The notes under the pieces: generated by a model
The model's database searches: none
What the model was told of the DNA's origin: nothing
Seen by the model: only the letters and a program-made list of their open reading frames with translations
Translations under genes and position numbers: made by a program
Shown here: positions 37,641 through 51,183 of the stretch, in pieces
Position numbering within the stretch: position 1 is the stretch's first letter
How the letters are laid out: every line of letters starts with the position of its first letter
NCBI GenBank assembly: GCA_039881145.1
Contig: JAYKKI010000032.1
Location: 10,231,001-10,295,000 of the forward strand
Source: Druceiella hillmani
Lineage: Eukaryota > Arthropoda > Insecta > Lepidoptera > Hepialidae
Direction: 5' to 3'
DNA length: 64,000 nucleotides

Positions 37641-38919
37641 TTTTTCAATACAATTTTGCCACAGGTTTTTTATGTTAATATATGAAAAATTATTGTAAAT
37701 GTAAAAGAGTTATCATTTTAATTTCTTAAGAAAACCGAATAAAATGTGAAAATGATTTTTATTTATCTATATTTTAAATACTGTCCAATAGATAGTACTT
37801 AAAATATAGACAAATAGAAGTGATAGGCAGTATAAAAATTTAAAAAAAATGGTTGGGATGCACATGAAAATATTCAAAAATTCCTATTTTATTTTCCCAA
37901 TATACTTATATTCAATATTAATATTCATTAAAGAAATTCGTGGCACACTCTCGAAAGTCTACTCCATAAATGGTCAATAATTATTTTAAAACGGAAATAC
38001 GTATCAGCCAATTCCGATGAAACAAGTTATTTAAAAAATATTTTATGAAAAAAATTGTTAAAAAGAAAGTGGTGGCTGGAACACCAAGTACTATCGAAAT
38101 GCTATTTGATTATGTTGTACCCAATACACAAAATTAGATCTTGGAATTCGTTCTAATTGTATTAAACAGTATTAAATGGGTACTGTTTTCAAAAATGGAA
38201 AATAAATATTTTATTTAAGTCATTTGTATTAGTGATATTTCCTGTCTGTTTAATAAAAAATGTTTTCAGGTTTTTATGCTTGATAAAAAGCATTTTGTTG
38301 ATAAGTAATGCGCAGCAAAAGAAACACTGGTTTATATCTCGCAATAATCGAGATCAATAATATATCTATTAGGGCAAGCAACTACGCTGCGCCACAAGTG
38401 CGTTTAATGATTTCATTTGGTAATTTAGCCCATTGACGATAACGCGTAATGATACGCAAGTTCTTATATAATATATTAATATCAAAACTCAGTTTTCGGC
38501 CGTAATAAATTCTTTGGTTTTTAGAATATAACATAGTGATGATAAATTACCTGCTACCAGAAAATACTTGGAGCTGCTAAGGAGCATGAGATATATTCTA
38601 AATATACAAACTGCAAGTTACAACGGTAGAACAAAAATTTACCATTAGTATTGTCATACTCCTTAAAAATTAGATTCTTATAAATGATACAGAACAGGTA
38701 AGTTTAAAATGGCATAGTGCCACACCTTGATAGGAATTACAAAGAACTATACATATAAGTAAAATGAACTCTTTTCCCCGTAAAAAAATTAAATACACGT
38801 TTCCACTTAATCTCGTCGAGGCTACATAAGTGGGTAGCTTCATATATTTGCACATGTACGTGTGATGTTGACACAGTTTTCTTTATGTTCCCATATCGCT
38901 GCTCTGGTCACATCTGTTT

Positions 38920-41640
38920 CCGGTCGTTGACACGTAACGGCATCTTATTTATTAATTTTGAAAATTTTCAAACTCAAAAACCACTTGTAGCATAACCTGC
39001 TGCAACCACACAGATGGAATATTTATTATTATAATGGAGTTATATTCGTTCAATCAGCATACCGTAAAATCGATGATGGATCAATAAATTATATGGAACG
39101 ATACATCAATTTTATTTAATATTAACGCCATGTTTTGATAATAACTCTGATTGATCAGTTGGCGTGTATTTTCTTTTTCAGTCAGTTATAAAAGTTTGGT
39201 GTATATTTGATTACCTCTTACATATATGTTAATTTTTTTATATTTTTTTGTAATGTGTTTAATACCTCCTACTATTTGAAACTATTGAAACGAAGGTATG
39301 CTCTCTGATGGCTGAAGTTTGCTATTATATAGATAATCAGTACAGTCTAAATTTTGCTTTCGTATTTTATGTTATAATTAATGTATTAATAGAAAAAAAA
39401 CTTAATATCAAATTATTAAATAATTTTTTTTAAAACTATGGATTTTGAGTACTATGTATACTATAGTGTGTATAGTACCAACAACATTTTTATTTACATC
39501 TGTATATTTAAAACTTTTATATGAAATCAAAATTATATATTTATGTACTTTAATGTATATACTATTTTTGCCTTTCCACACCGGTTATCTCAGAGACCCG
39601 TAATATCCCACCAACAAAAGAATGGACCTTGGAAGGTTCCCCAATAGTGTCCAGTTTTTACGATCTCAGCGCTTCCATTCAACAGGGTTAGAGTCTATCC
39701 CATCTCAATGAATCATTTAGAATCTGCACCTTTTAAATAAACCACTTGGCGAACGCTATAAATACGCAATTAATTAAATCATGACGATTAGGCATGAAAT
39801 TATTCTACGTTATGTTTAATAGCAGTATAAATCAGTTCCTGAATTATAAAGTGAATTTAAATATGCACATCAAACATTATCAACGTATTATTTTCATTGC
39901 TAAAAATAATTTAAAATTCAAATATCATGTAAATGATTCATCTTAGTATGTAATTGGCAGATTTTCTTTAATTAATTTTCCTTAGGTCGGTGTGATTAGG
40001 CATGGATATTTTCTCATTATTTTTCCTCGCCTCAGAAAATAAAGTGAATAAATAATATTGTTACGCGATAAATGATTTCGTAATTTACTACTAGGTTGAA
40101 TTATAAATAACGATGAGCTTGTACGTTTAATTAAATAAAATGCGTTTTATTTTTATGACTGTGTTTAAGCAAATATTTTTTATATTTTTTTTATACATAA
40201 TTAAGCAAATTTTTACAATTTATTAAATAATTGAGCTTGAAAATAACTATTGCTTTAAGAAAAAATATATAATACCCATGTATACACATTCTTATGTATA
40301 TCAATGGGTGTATGCCTAGACATAGCCAAATATAATTGTATGCCTAGACATATCTTTAGGATTCCATAATGAGTAGAATGAAAAGAAAGATTATTATAAA
40401 TTATTTAATAAAAATTTTAACACATTTGTCTGATTTTTATAGATTATTATATATTATTTAATTTAAGTTTCACAACTTCGTTCCAACCACTTGATGGTGA
40501 TTTTTAAATTGGAAAATGGGTGCAATAGGCGGAAGGTTTTTGGTTATAATTGGCGATGATCTGCTAATTCAATTTACTTCTTTCATTCAAATTTCTACAC
40601 GTTTCATTGATTTGCTGACTGCAGGAAACTGACAGTAGTAGATACTAGTGTTGAAATATGAAATTATGAAAATCAATAAGATAACATCTAGTATTATACT
40701 ACATTTAGATTTAAGTGTAAAAAAAAGTTACATAATCTAATACTTAACAGCTTATTGCATTTTATACAAAAATATCCCAAGTTTTAACGCATTTCGCTAT
40801 TCTTATATATTACGGTCCAATATAGGCCATCTACAACAGGTAAATAGGTCCAAAGAGGCAATGTTACTAATTAATATTTATTTACTTACCCGGCATTTAC
40901 TTTGGGTGTTCGGCCATAGTTATTACGCTGAAATTAGTTGGGCAAGTTTGCAGCATCCAAGCGAAGATTATTATCACAATATATTTCTGTGTGGATGTTT
41001 AATTAAAAATTTGTTTCAATGTCTTGTTTTCACTAAGTTGTATATAAATGTAAGATTGTTAATGTAGTCTTTATTCCTTTACAGTATACAGCTAGGTTTT
41101 GGCCTAATTAGTGAGCTCGAAGTTTATTCGCATTTTTTAGAACATTACTGAGTTTGAAAGGTGTTCACTGCAAAAAACATGGAGTGTTCAAACCTCAATT
41201 TCTTTGATATGTTAAAATTTTAAGATTCAAATTGAAACTTAAAAGTTAAAAGTTGGGATTCTAAAGTTTTTAGTTTCAAAAAATATACAACTTGAACTTT
41301 CTTGAAACATTAATTATAAATTATTAATTACTGACGCACAAAAGAGTTTGAAAGTTTGCTTTAAATTTTATGAATAACTTTAGACAAAGTATCCTCTAAT
41401 ATTTAGAAAAGCAGCGGTAATGATCATAATTAAGCGCTCGTGATTGCTATCAGCACCTGACGTAAATATAATGTCAGATTCCGACATCGCATAATTTTAA
41501 TTGAAACACAGAGTTTAAAAGTAAAGTTATTGGAAAACTAATTTGAAAGTTCTTTAATACGAACCTGAAGTAAACCGTAAAAAGATGTTAACCTGCTGGT
41601 TTAATGTTTTGAAATATTACGACCTCTAAAGAATTTCATT
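38920..41640 (+). repeat. Module m5 of unit 3, non-coding
   Basis: Direct counterpart of 25640-28300 and inverse of 55440-53180. No conserved reading frame. About 180 bp near 39560-39750 ('tttccacaccggttatctc' onward) have no partner in unit 2 and may be a small insertion. Confidence 0.7.
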
Positions 41641-42661
41641 CCGTAAAAAATTCCTTTGTCGTCATCACTTACGTAATTTTTTTCACACATCTCACATAAA
41701 AGTGAAATCGCTATCAAATTAGATCTAAGTTTCTTTGTGAGTGTAGCGAAGTATTTTGCGATAACTAATTTACTTTATTTTTTAGTATATGTCTGGAAGT
41801 GAGAAGAATTGATCATTCTTATATTAAACAAAAGTCAATATGGTAAATATAAAGCCATATTTTAAAAATATTCGCATAAATGGCTATTAAAGTAAGATTT
41901 TCTTATATTTGTCATATGTTTTAGTTGTAATATCTATTTAAGAACCAGTTGCTGGTCGTATATTTGAGTTGTAATATATATATTTAAAAACCATGAATTA
42001 CAAGAAATAAATAAATAATTAGATTTTACCATTTTTTTTTCTCGGTTTGGGTTATTTGTATGATACTTTAAATGAGGCTTCGTTTTTATTTGTTCATAAA
42101 AAAAAGAAAATAGTAAAAATAATCCCGATAGCTGGTGCTAATTGAAAATGTGAATTTGGTAATGTGATTACCTGGAAAATTTTACAATTTAAAGGAAAAA
42201 TAACAATGGGAAACAGTGCACGAGGACGAAATATAGAATATATAACTTCTCCAAGCGTATATTTTTGCGAAACAAAGATTGTATAAGGAAAGGTCAATTC
42301 TTTTTATTGATTTCTGTTAGAAAATTAATTGACAGATCTATAAGATTATACCAGCTGACCTACCTATCTAAGCCGCATGAAAAGATATATAATAATTTAA
42401 TTAATTAATTATTGATTTAAGGAAAAAAAAACTTTCTAGGTTTGCAATATATATAAATGTTCTTTTAACTATGTGATATATATACCTTTGTTTGAAAGAT
42501 AGGTTTTTGACGATTTTTTTATTTTGAAACTGCTCCCTCAATTTTGTGCATTCGCGAACTTAAGCTAGAATTCAATCTAAGCTTTTTTATGTGGAGGTTT
42601 AATCGGACTGATTAAAAAATGTGGTTTCCGGAATGTCTATATATTTCTTTATATTTGGTAC

Positions 42662-42663
<2 letters not shown>

Positions 42664-42714
<51 letters not shown>

Positions 42715-42725
42715 GTGTGTGTGTG
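42664..42725. repeat. (TA)n(TG)n microsatellite in m7
   Basis: About 48 bp of TA then 'gggtgtgtgtgtg'. It lies at the place equivalent to the CA tract at 8121-8204. Confidence 0.9.
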
Positions 42726-43570
42726 CATATACAAATTATCAAGGTTCCCTTGAATTTGGTGTAAGAAATCGATGATGAAAAGTTATTGAGAGGGAAATTT
42801 TGCCACCGAAGTATTTTTCTACGAAATTTAACTTCCACAAGAATACTTTTCTCGCCATGGGTAAATATAATGAGATAAGATGTTATAATGAGAAAGAAAA
42901 TAGGTAAATACATTTTTATTTAAATAATAAAAATTATTTGGTGAAAATAATTATAATTTGACATAACAAATTTATAACCGATTTGTCGATATGATCACTA
43001 AATAATTAGAAACCTTAGAATTAATTGTGCACTACACATTTTTGTATTTGCATTTGCATCCTCAATAATTTCTATATTAAATTCTCAACCAATTTTCTTG
43101 TAAGGTGCTGAGTTTTTGCTCCATAACTTATTTATTAAGAGGACACATTGTGCTACTAACATTCATTCGACATTTGTTTAACAACTAAATGTCCTGTAAT
43201 AAAATACTACATATACAAATAAAGTAACTAACTCCGATTAATCAGTCGTCATATTTTTGTGATATTTGTCGACTAGCCATATTGTATTGCTATAATATAA
43301 CTTTTCTGTGGTATTTAATTAAAATTAATAATTTCTGTAATCACTCAAATTGTGTAATATTCTAATATTTTGGAACTATTAGGAGAGATTTTGCTGAATT
43401 ACTAACATGTTACAAATATTAGCACAGTTTTTAAAATGTCTGTTGCTGAATTTGGTCTCGGTTAATGTTAAAGAAAATCTGTTGAAAGATTCGGACATCA
43501 TGGTCGAACGACAAAGAAACTGGAGATGTCGATCAGGTTACTCAAAGACGTAAAATAGAGTCCATTGAAC

Positions 43571-43869
43571 TGACTGCATGATTTATTCAACCGCTGATTA
43601 CAATTGATGTGATGCACAGAATTATTTTATATATGTATGTATATCTACACACACACACATTCACAAACATGTACACAAGCACGCACGCACGCACGCACAT
43701 ACACACACACATGTATAACATTTACTTCTTTTTTATTTTTCCTTAATTATTTTTAAATAAAATGTTTTATACAAAATTTATCAAAGTACTTAAATATCTT
43801 ACTTTGCAGCAACACCAACTTACTCGGCCCTTGCACATGCACCGGCCGTATTTTCTACCCCCTTCCAGT
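43571..43869. other. End of unit 3: CA/GCAC microsatellite and AT-rich DNA
   Basis: A microsatellite at 43648-43712 ('acacac', 'gcacgcac') just past the unit end, as at the end of unit 4 (50405-50526). Nothing else is recognised. Confidence 0.6.
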
Positions 43870-44530
43870 GCTATGCAACCGGAAATAGCCGCTTTGTTTC
43901 TGTCGGCACATCGTTCTTTGTTACAAATTACCTCACATTGTGTTGAGCCATGGTCGGGTTAAAAATTCAATTTCTTCGCTTGGAAAAAATTGCAGTATAT
44001 GCATCGATGAATAATGAGTTTCAATACAGAGCTAAACTTTAACTCAAATTTCATTGTATTTTGTTAAAACTGATGTTAGTTTGACTATGGTCACTTTTTT
44101 GTTATTTTCTCCTGCTCTGCTAATAATTTTCTTCTTAAACACCATATTCCAATAAAAAAAATTAATAAAAGTTTTAATTTTCAATAAAAATAGGTTTTAA
44201 TTCATATACTAATTTACATGTAATATGGTTTGAAAATATTTCAGAAATAAAAGCCAATAATAAGTAAGGAAAAATGCAAAATTATATAAAAATACAAAAA
44301 TATATACGCCTAAGATATTAATTACGCACTTTACATTTATTTTAGCAGGCATATACAATTTTTTGTATTTTTCGAGTAGTTAAACAGAGGCTAAAAATGT
44401 GGAATTTTTCGTTCACCTGTTCTCTTAGCATATCTAGACGGGAGTAATTATTAGGCCATACCAAAAATGGCCGACAACCTGAAAATAAACTGTCTCAAAA
44501 AGTTGAATGCCCTTATTTAGTGATTACTTT
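43870..44530 (-). repeat. Interspersed repeat H, copy 2 (inverted)
   Basis: Reverse complement of 9840-10470. Shared words include 'cctcacattgtgttgagcc', 'cacctgttctcttagcat' and 'aaaaatggccgacaac'. Confidence 0.8.
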
Positions 44531-44689
44531 AGAGCTAAGACTAAAATTTTAATACGTTCTTACAGCTGCTATAATACTATGTCACAACAGGTACTACAAT
44601 TTTATGTTAATGACCATGAAATACTTAGAAACTGGATGCTCGAGTATTTGAAAATCTTTATTTTTGAATAAGTTTTTAGAAAAAGTAAT

Positions 44690-44900
44690 TTTATTTAGTT
44701 CTACAAAAATGGTCTCAAAATTATTTTTTTCACAATTATGTTAAAAATTTAAAGAAAAATATTTATTTTTTATTTAAGTTATGTCTTCAGAGATATACTA
44801 GGAAATATGCAAAAAAATGTGTCCCCCCCCTCTTATTCCTTGAATAATTATGGGTTTTTGGAAGCCCACGCTCATGTTGTAGGAAAATAATAGCAATAAT
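44690..44900. repeat. Repeat shared with 57110-57260 and inverted 30690-30800
   Basis: Shared words are 'gatatact-gaaa-atatgc' and 'tccccttccctcttatt'/'tccccccctcttatt'. It appears to be a stray copy of the start of module m0. Confidence 0.6.
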
Positions 44901-45690
44901 TTTAGATAAATAATATTTTAAATATCCCCCAAACTTTTGGGCCTATGAAAGATATGGTAGCAACAAATTTACATATTTATATACTAACAGTCGATTTTCT
45001 AAAAACGATACGATGAGGCAATTTAGAACTTTGCATAGTAATGCATCCTAATTCTTCCACATATTTTGATCCAAATTTTTTTTTAGATATTCGTGCAAAA
45101 ATTTATGTGGAAGTAAAGATATGTTTTAAGTTTTTAACAAAACTCAAAAAAGGTTTGTTACGAGGAATAAAAACAATTTTTAATTGCATATTTAAAAATA
45201 TGTTTTAAAAGATACGTAAAACATAAAATTTCACCGTGTTATTTGCAAAACTACTGAATCAGAAATAGTAGAAAAATAGGGTTGGTAAAGTCTGACTTGA
45301 AGATTATATGAAAACTGTAATGATTATCCTAATTCTCATGTATGTAATATTGATTTTGAGAACTCTTTTTTAATTACTCGTCAGTTAGAACTATTCAGGT
45401 TGAACTGTTCAGGTTATAACTGTCGTTTCTTTTGTATTCATACTCTGTAATTTCATTGTTAGAGTTATGTGGGAGAACTGTAAGCAGTTTTCAGTAAATT
45501 TATTCTAGAATAAAACTTTTATACAATTAAAAAAGTAACATTTATTCTGACACAATAAACATATGTAAGTAACGACAAAACATAACATTTTAATTCTCAT
45601 TATAACTGTAATTTTTGTTATATTTTTTATTTAGCTGGTCTTTATGCGGACCTTCACCCGCATTAGTGAGAAAGTGTTCGCTTTCGGTTA
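44901..45690. other. AT-rich stretch, nothing recognised
   Basis: Low-complexity AT-rich DNA. No coding similarity, termini or partner repeat seen. Confidence 0.45.
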
Positions 45691-45699
45691 AATGTCGCA

Positions 45700-47440
45700 A
45701 CGCAAGGTCGACAAAGTATACGCACGTTGGAAACTTAATGGGCATGGGCTACAATTAAAAATTCCAGTCTCGTAACTAGTGCAGTCTTCATGCCACCAGG
45801 ACTTACAAGTACTGCACTGAATACACTCTTTAATAGAGGGATCTTCGTACTTTTCTTTGCATAACCGACGACAGCACTCTTGACTTGAAGATTGTTATTT
45901 CTTATTTTTTGTAGTTTCATCTTTCCTAATATTCTTCTTATTTGGCTGTTTTTGATTTCTTTTGTTCATCTTTGGCCTATTTTTTTTTAAATTTTTGATC
46001 CAATTCTCTTTGTTTCTCTTCTAACATATTTTTAAATGAGCTATTAGTGATTGTTTTCGATTTACAGGCATTTTTTCCTCGCTTCTGAATATGTGTCGCC
46101 TTTTGAAATGGGCTTATTTGGATTAGGAGAATATGAGGCTTATCAGTATTCGAAATATTATCGAGAATGGAAGGCGAAAAACTTTGTTTTTCCTGATTTT
46201 TTCCTATTCCAGCTTCAATTGGTTCAGACAAAGTGATAGTGAAGTTCAGTGATTCAATTTCAAGGGCGTGTAATTTTGTAATTTATCATTTTCTTTGTTT
46301 ATTTCAGCTGCAGTTTCGATGTCATATTGTATAAGTGGTAGTAAACTTGGTTGAGAATGCACTTCAGTAACGATCAAAATGATATAAATTTCAATCTCTT
46401 ATGTGTCAGCTAAATTGCAGAAGCAGAAGCGATAGATTCATGCGCAATGGATTAATTTTGACTAAATTAGGTTAATTTTGACTAACAAGATGAGCAAATA
46501 GGCAAAACATGTCCGAAACAGAGGATGGTGCAAAGTTTACTTTTCTAAACAGGTTATTTTCGAAGAAATATATTTCTGTCACCCTAAATGCTGAAACTAC
46601 ATTATCTGTTGTAGCAAATGTTTTAAAGACTTTGTCAAAAATTAAAGTGTCTTGGTATTAACTGAGAGTTCTACAAGGATTTTGTGATCCATCCATCCAT
46701 CCACCTATCAGATTCTATTGCGCACTAATTTTTTAGAGGATTGAAAATAGCCCTAATCAGGGGTTGTAACGTGTGACTGCTGTGAGGTGGCAGTGTAAGT
46801 ACGACCATGTTATGAAGTCTGCAAAACAAAGTACTTTTCAAAATGATGTAGCTTACTTAATAGTCAGTAATAAATAGCCCAGGATTATAGTTGGTGAAGC
46901 GTAGACCGTGAAATGTTTTAGCTAATTCAAATGTTAAACTGTATTTATGAATCCCGAATCACACGTCATGCCAATACTTCCAGTTGGAGCTTCATCCATA
47001 AACTCCCCCGTCATTCTTTTGCGAGGGAGAATAAGTTTAGGCGGCACACAATTTGTAGTTACACTGACGCAATAAGCGACGGTTATAGTTTGAGCACGTT
47101 CTCCGGAAACAATTTAATTAACATGTGTTTTTCCTTTTAGAGATAAAACTTTAGGCGTATTTTTAGGGTCTTTGCTGATGCTAGTCTCATTATAATGTAT
47201 ATTTGACCTGGAGAGAAGTGTTTTTCTTTACGCTCCTTTAAGTTTGTATAAAATCTATCTACTTGAACTTGATTAAAACCAAAGGTTCTTACTATGCCCA
47301 TGGGTACATTTTGTCTTAAAGCTAAATAAAACGTCGCTTTATAAACTACAACAATGTTTTTGATTTTATTTACTTCTTTGTAAACTAATTTTCTGAGTAT
47401 TCAAAGTGAGACCGTACAACATATCGTCACTGGCTTTGCA
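45700..47440 (-). pseudogene. pogo/Tigger-type (DDE_1) transposase with PHD-like zinc tail, decayed
   Basis: Read 5' to 3' on the minus strand in broken frames. First come 'MGIVRTFGFNQVQVDRFYTN' (about 47310-47250), 'KTPKVLSLKGKTHV', 'IVSGERAQTITVAYCVSV' and 'VPPKLILPRKRM'. Then 'TCDSGF' gives the first Asp (codon 46960-46958). A 'LFITDY' block with the second Asp is followed by a stop (about 46862). 'LPPHSSHTLQPLIRAIF' follows, where the third acidic residue of the family (PLD) is Ile (about 46757). Further on come 'SPFQKATHIQKRGKNACKS' and a cysteine-rich end 'KECIQCSTCKSWWHEDC...CSPC' (about 45860-45740). Many insect Tigger/Jerky-like transposases end in such a PHD-like finger. Numerous stops and shifts make it inactive. 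No terminal repeats were identified. Confidence 0.87.
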
Positions 47441-49818
47441 ATGATTATAAATTTGTTCCTGAAAGTAAAGCAAGAGACAAATTTTAATATTTTCAAATTA
47501 ATTCTTGAGCTATGCCTAGACAAATATACATACGTACAGACAGACATACATATATACGTGTATACATACATACTTCATACTTCATACGTATGTCTTTACC
47601 ACACTCAGGAATTTAAACAAAAATAAATAATAAAACGATGCAAAAACAAAATTGTCCCTTAAGTATCCACAGTTCCGTGCGGCAAATATATGACGGTATC
47701 TTTTGTTGGGCTCACAAATGCAAACTGAATGTATCACGTTTCGGTCAACTGTCAACAACGGCACTCGCACGAAGTTCACTCTGTATCTATACCCGCTGCG
47801 TAAGTTACTCGACGTGACTCTAAATATTATTTGAACCCATACTTAACTAAATCATCAATGTGTTGATAGTTTAAATTTTATTTTATAATTGTAACATCGA
47901 CAATATCATTTTTGCCAACTAATATTTAAAAGAGGGTCTTATTAACTAGGGCTCTTCACCGGGTTTCTTTTTCCTGCAGTTTAACCGAAATATTTTTATT
48001 AGAAAGTTTCCAGAGTTATTTTCGCTTTTATTTAAACCTATGATAAAAAAATTAGAGGGGCGTGGTCAGAATGCACGCCATGTTATAGTTTGATAAGCGA
48101 GCTTAAAAAGTGAAAAGAAAATTGATCAAGGAAACACCAATTTCGTTTTAAAGGACCCACGTTATGAAAAACCACTCTAAGGGACGGGAGAAAAACAGTT
48201 TTACACTTACTGTGTGTGTACACACATGCGCACAGTGTGTGTACGTGAGTGCGTGCGTGCGTGCGTGCGTGCGTTTATGCGTGCGTGCGTGCCTGTCTAT
48301 GTTCTGTGTTTGTGTTTGTATTTATAATAACGTATGGAAAAACGTTCCTCCGTTATCTTTATATGAGACATTATAATTAGTTTCCATATCTATTTCCGGC
48401 CTATCTCCTCTTGTGTTTACTAGGTTTCTATTCCTTGTGACCCAGAAGGGACGTTGCGGTTACTAAATTTATCTTACAGTTGTTAAAAATAAAAATTGTG
48501 TGTCTTGCATGCATTAGTAACCTTCTATAATTCGTAGCTGACAATTTACTGTCCTCACGAAATCATCACCTTTTCGCTATGCCATCTTCTAAAAGCGAAT
48601 TACATCGAAACTCTTCAACCTTTACCCATACCAACTTATATATACACACACACACACATAGATAAGAAATGCACACATACCGACACATATACACCCACAT
48701 AAATACATATACCTGTACCTGTACTAACGTACTCATGTGCACACGTATGTTCATGTACTTTCACATATCCAGGCGTATTTTGAGGAAAATTTTAATTTAT
48801 GTATATATTTTTACCTGTGTATAAAACCTCTTGAGTTCTATATAATATAACAAATTATTAAAATTTTAAAGAATACCATATTAACTAATTAAAAGATACA
48901 TATGGAATATCCTAAAATTATAACTTCGACGGCGTAAGCGTAAGGGTAATTTTTCTCAATTTTAGGATTATCTTCAATCATTACTGAATACTTTTTGCGT
49001 CAACAGAGATTTGGATAGAAATCTACAGAAGCTAAATTAGACTAATTAGATTCAAATGATTTTCCTCAATTTCTTATTATTTAGTAATTAAACCTTTTTT
49101 ACTTACAATTCCATGGCAGCTGAATGTAAAGAATTAGAATTTAGTGATTTTTTTTCTATATGTAATTACCTAATGTTGAAAATTTTATAAAACTAAACAT
49201 ACGCATAATCATTTGAGAATACCAAGCATTCCAATAAACTGCCCAGTTTTATATATTTATTTTAGAATTTTATGTAAACAAGTTAAAAAATGTTATTGAA
49301 AATGTCTCAGAAAATGTTTGTCAGAGAAATTTGACACATGGAATAAGGATACTCATTATACTTACGGCATATTAACCCGTATGTATTTCAATTTTAACAC
49401 TAAGAAAATTCTTGTTCAATTCATTAATATCCTGCATGATACATTTAATGTATTATAAGGGCATCATTTGAATGAATCAATTATATTGATTAATTACATT
49501 GAGTAGACAACTCTTTTTATTTTATGCATAACATTTTAGAAACATTATTGTTAGCATTAATCAAAACTATGCATCCTCCTTAGAAACTACCATGTCAAAA
49601 TTTAAATTTAAAAAAAATACATAAAAATCACCACATGAAAATGATATCCTGAAATAAACGTGAGTTTTACTCTTATTGAAGAGGTTTATTAAGTTACTGA
49701 CTAATCCTAATGGAAAAATGCTGAATTAATACAGAAATATTACCGTTTTTGGACAGCATATTTACATTGTTTATGCTATATTTTTGTATTGGTTAATTTT
49801 GTAGAAATTCATTATTCA
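47441..49818. other. AT-rich region with microsatellites
   Basis: Simple repeats at 47520-47590 ('catacatacg' type), 48211-48320 (TG and 'gtgcgtgc') and 48637-48660 (CA). Otherwise no coding similarity or repeat partner. Open frames here are microsatellite artefacts. Confidence 0.55.
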
Positions 49819-49872
49819 CAATTAAATGAAACTACGTGATGTAGTATTATTTCTACTTTCTATAATTTCTTC

Positions 49873-49915
49873 ACCACGACCTAGGTTTCGTTGTATTACA
49901 ACATCTTCAGGTGGA
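49873..49915 (-). ncRNA. Hammerhead ribozyme-like motif (left arm)
   Basis: On the minus strand: stem I CCAC, box CUGAAGA (49910-49904), one extra U, stem II GUUGU/ACAAC, GAAA (49889-49886), stem III ACC-UA-GGU, C at the expected cleavage position (49878), then GUGG closing stem I. All core boxes fit the CUGANGA...GAAA...UH consensus. The extra base before stem II and the tiny stem III are atypical, though short stem III is known in retroelement hammerheads that act as dimers. Activity is unproven. Confidence 0.55.
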
Positions 49916-49957
49916 ATATTAGCAAAAATCTTGCATCTTGATATCTTTGCTAATATC

Positions 49958-49998
49958 CCACCTGAAGATGTTGAAATACAACGAAACCTAGGTCGTGG
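49958..49998 (+). ncRNA. Hammerhead ribozyme-like motif (right arm)
   Basis: CCAC (49958-49961), CUGAAGA (49962-49968), extra U, stem II GUUG...CAAC (49970-49982), GAAA (49983-49986), ACCUAGGU, C at 49994, GUGG (49995-49998). The core is intact. The stem II loop differs from the left arm (one T-to-A change) while the paired bases are kept. Confidence 0.55.
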
Positions 49999-50052
49999 TA
50001 AATAAATTATACAAAGTAGTAATAATACTACATCACTAGTTTCATTTAATTG

Positions 50053-50526
<474 letters not shown>

Positions 50527-51183
50527 GTTTAAAATTTGCAAACAAATTTTGTACATCATTGATTCTAATTAACGATTGAAGAAATCAGTCCGACTAGTCA
50601 GTTCAAGTGGCGTGAAACGGAGTCTTCACGCCACTCAGCGACCTGTTCGATATCTCCACTTTTCTTGTTTGACCTGACTGTCTGAATGTTTCAACAGATT
50701 TTCTCTAACATTACTCGAGATTATAATTCAGCAATATAAAATATATTAAATCTATATAGCGGAACGAAAAAATTCGGAAATGTTCCTATATCAGGCAAAT
50801 TGCTCCCAATAATTCCAAAATACAAGAAAATCACACAATTTGAGTAACCATGTCAATTATAAATTGTAGCACAATTACATTTTGCAATTTATATACTACA
50901 GAAAATTTAAGGTTTACTTAAAGACTAGTCGAGATGTGTTTCAAAGTTATGACGATGGCAGTAAGTTACTTTATACGTAAATATGGTATTTTATTAAAGG
51001 ACATTTAATTGTTAAACAGACATTGAATAAATATTGTACAACGTCCTCCCTTAATAAATAAAGTACGGAGCAAAGCCCATCATCTTAAATTCAAATTGCT
51101 TGGGAATTTAACAGAAAAATTACTGTATGATTCCCATATATGTGTATAAACACATAAGTACCACATCGGTATTGCCAAAAACG

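Larger units (their letters stand above)
28930..43570 (+). repeat. Macro-repeat unit 3 (~14.6 kb including insertions)
   Basis: Follows unit 2 head to tail. Its D module is shortened: it lacks the 14850-15560 equivalent and all but about 140 bp of 16100-18930. After D come m0, m1 (split by the hAT element), m3 (split by a non-LTR fragment), m4, m5, m6 and m7. It is the most complete copy of m1-m7. Confidence 0.85.
49819..50052. mobile_element. Fold-back element with paired inverted hammerhead-like motifs
   Basis: An almost complete palindrome. 'caattaaatgaaact' at 49819 pairs with 'agtttcatttaattg' ending at 50052. The arms are about 105 bp with a centre near 49930. Each arm holds a hammerhead-like core in the sense pointing outward. 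A damaged relative sits at 56413-56550. Penelope-like retroelements carry hammerhead motifs in their terminal repeats, which can be inverted, so a solo inverted terminal-repeat pair is a plausible origin. A MITE that captured the motif is the alternative. Confidence 0.8.

Noticed and set aside
48211..48320. GTGC repeat as a CRISPR-like or regulatory array
   Set aside because: Simple microsatellite without spacers. No CRISPR signature exists in this eukaryotic window.
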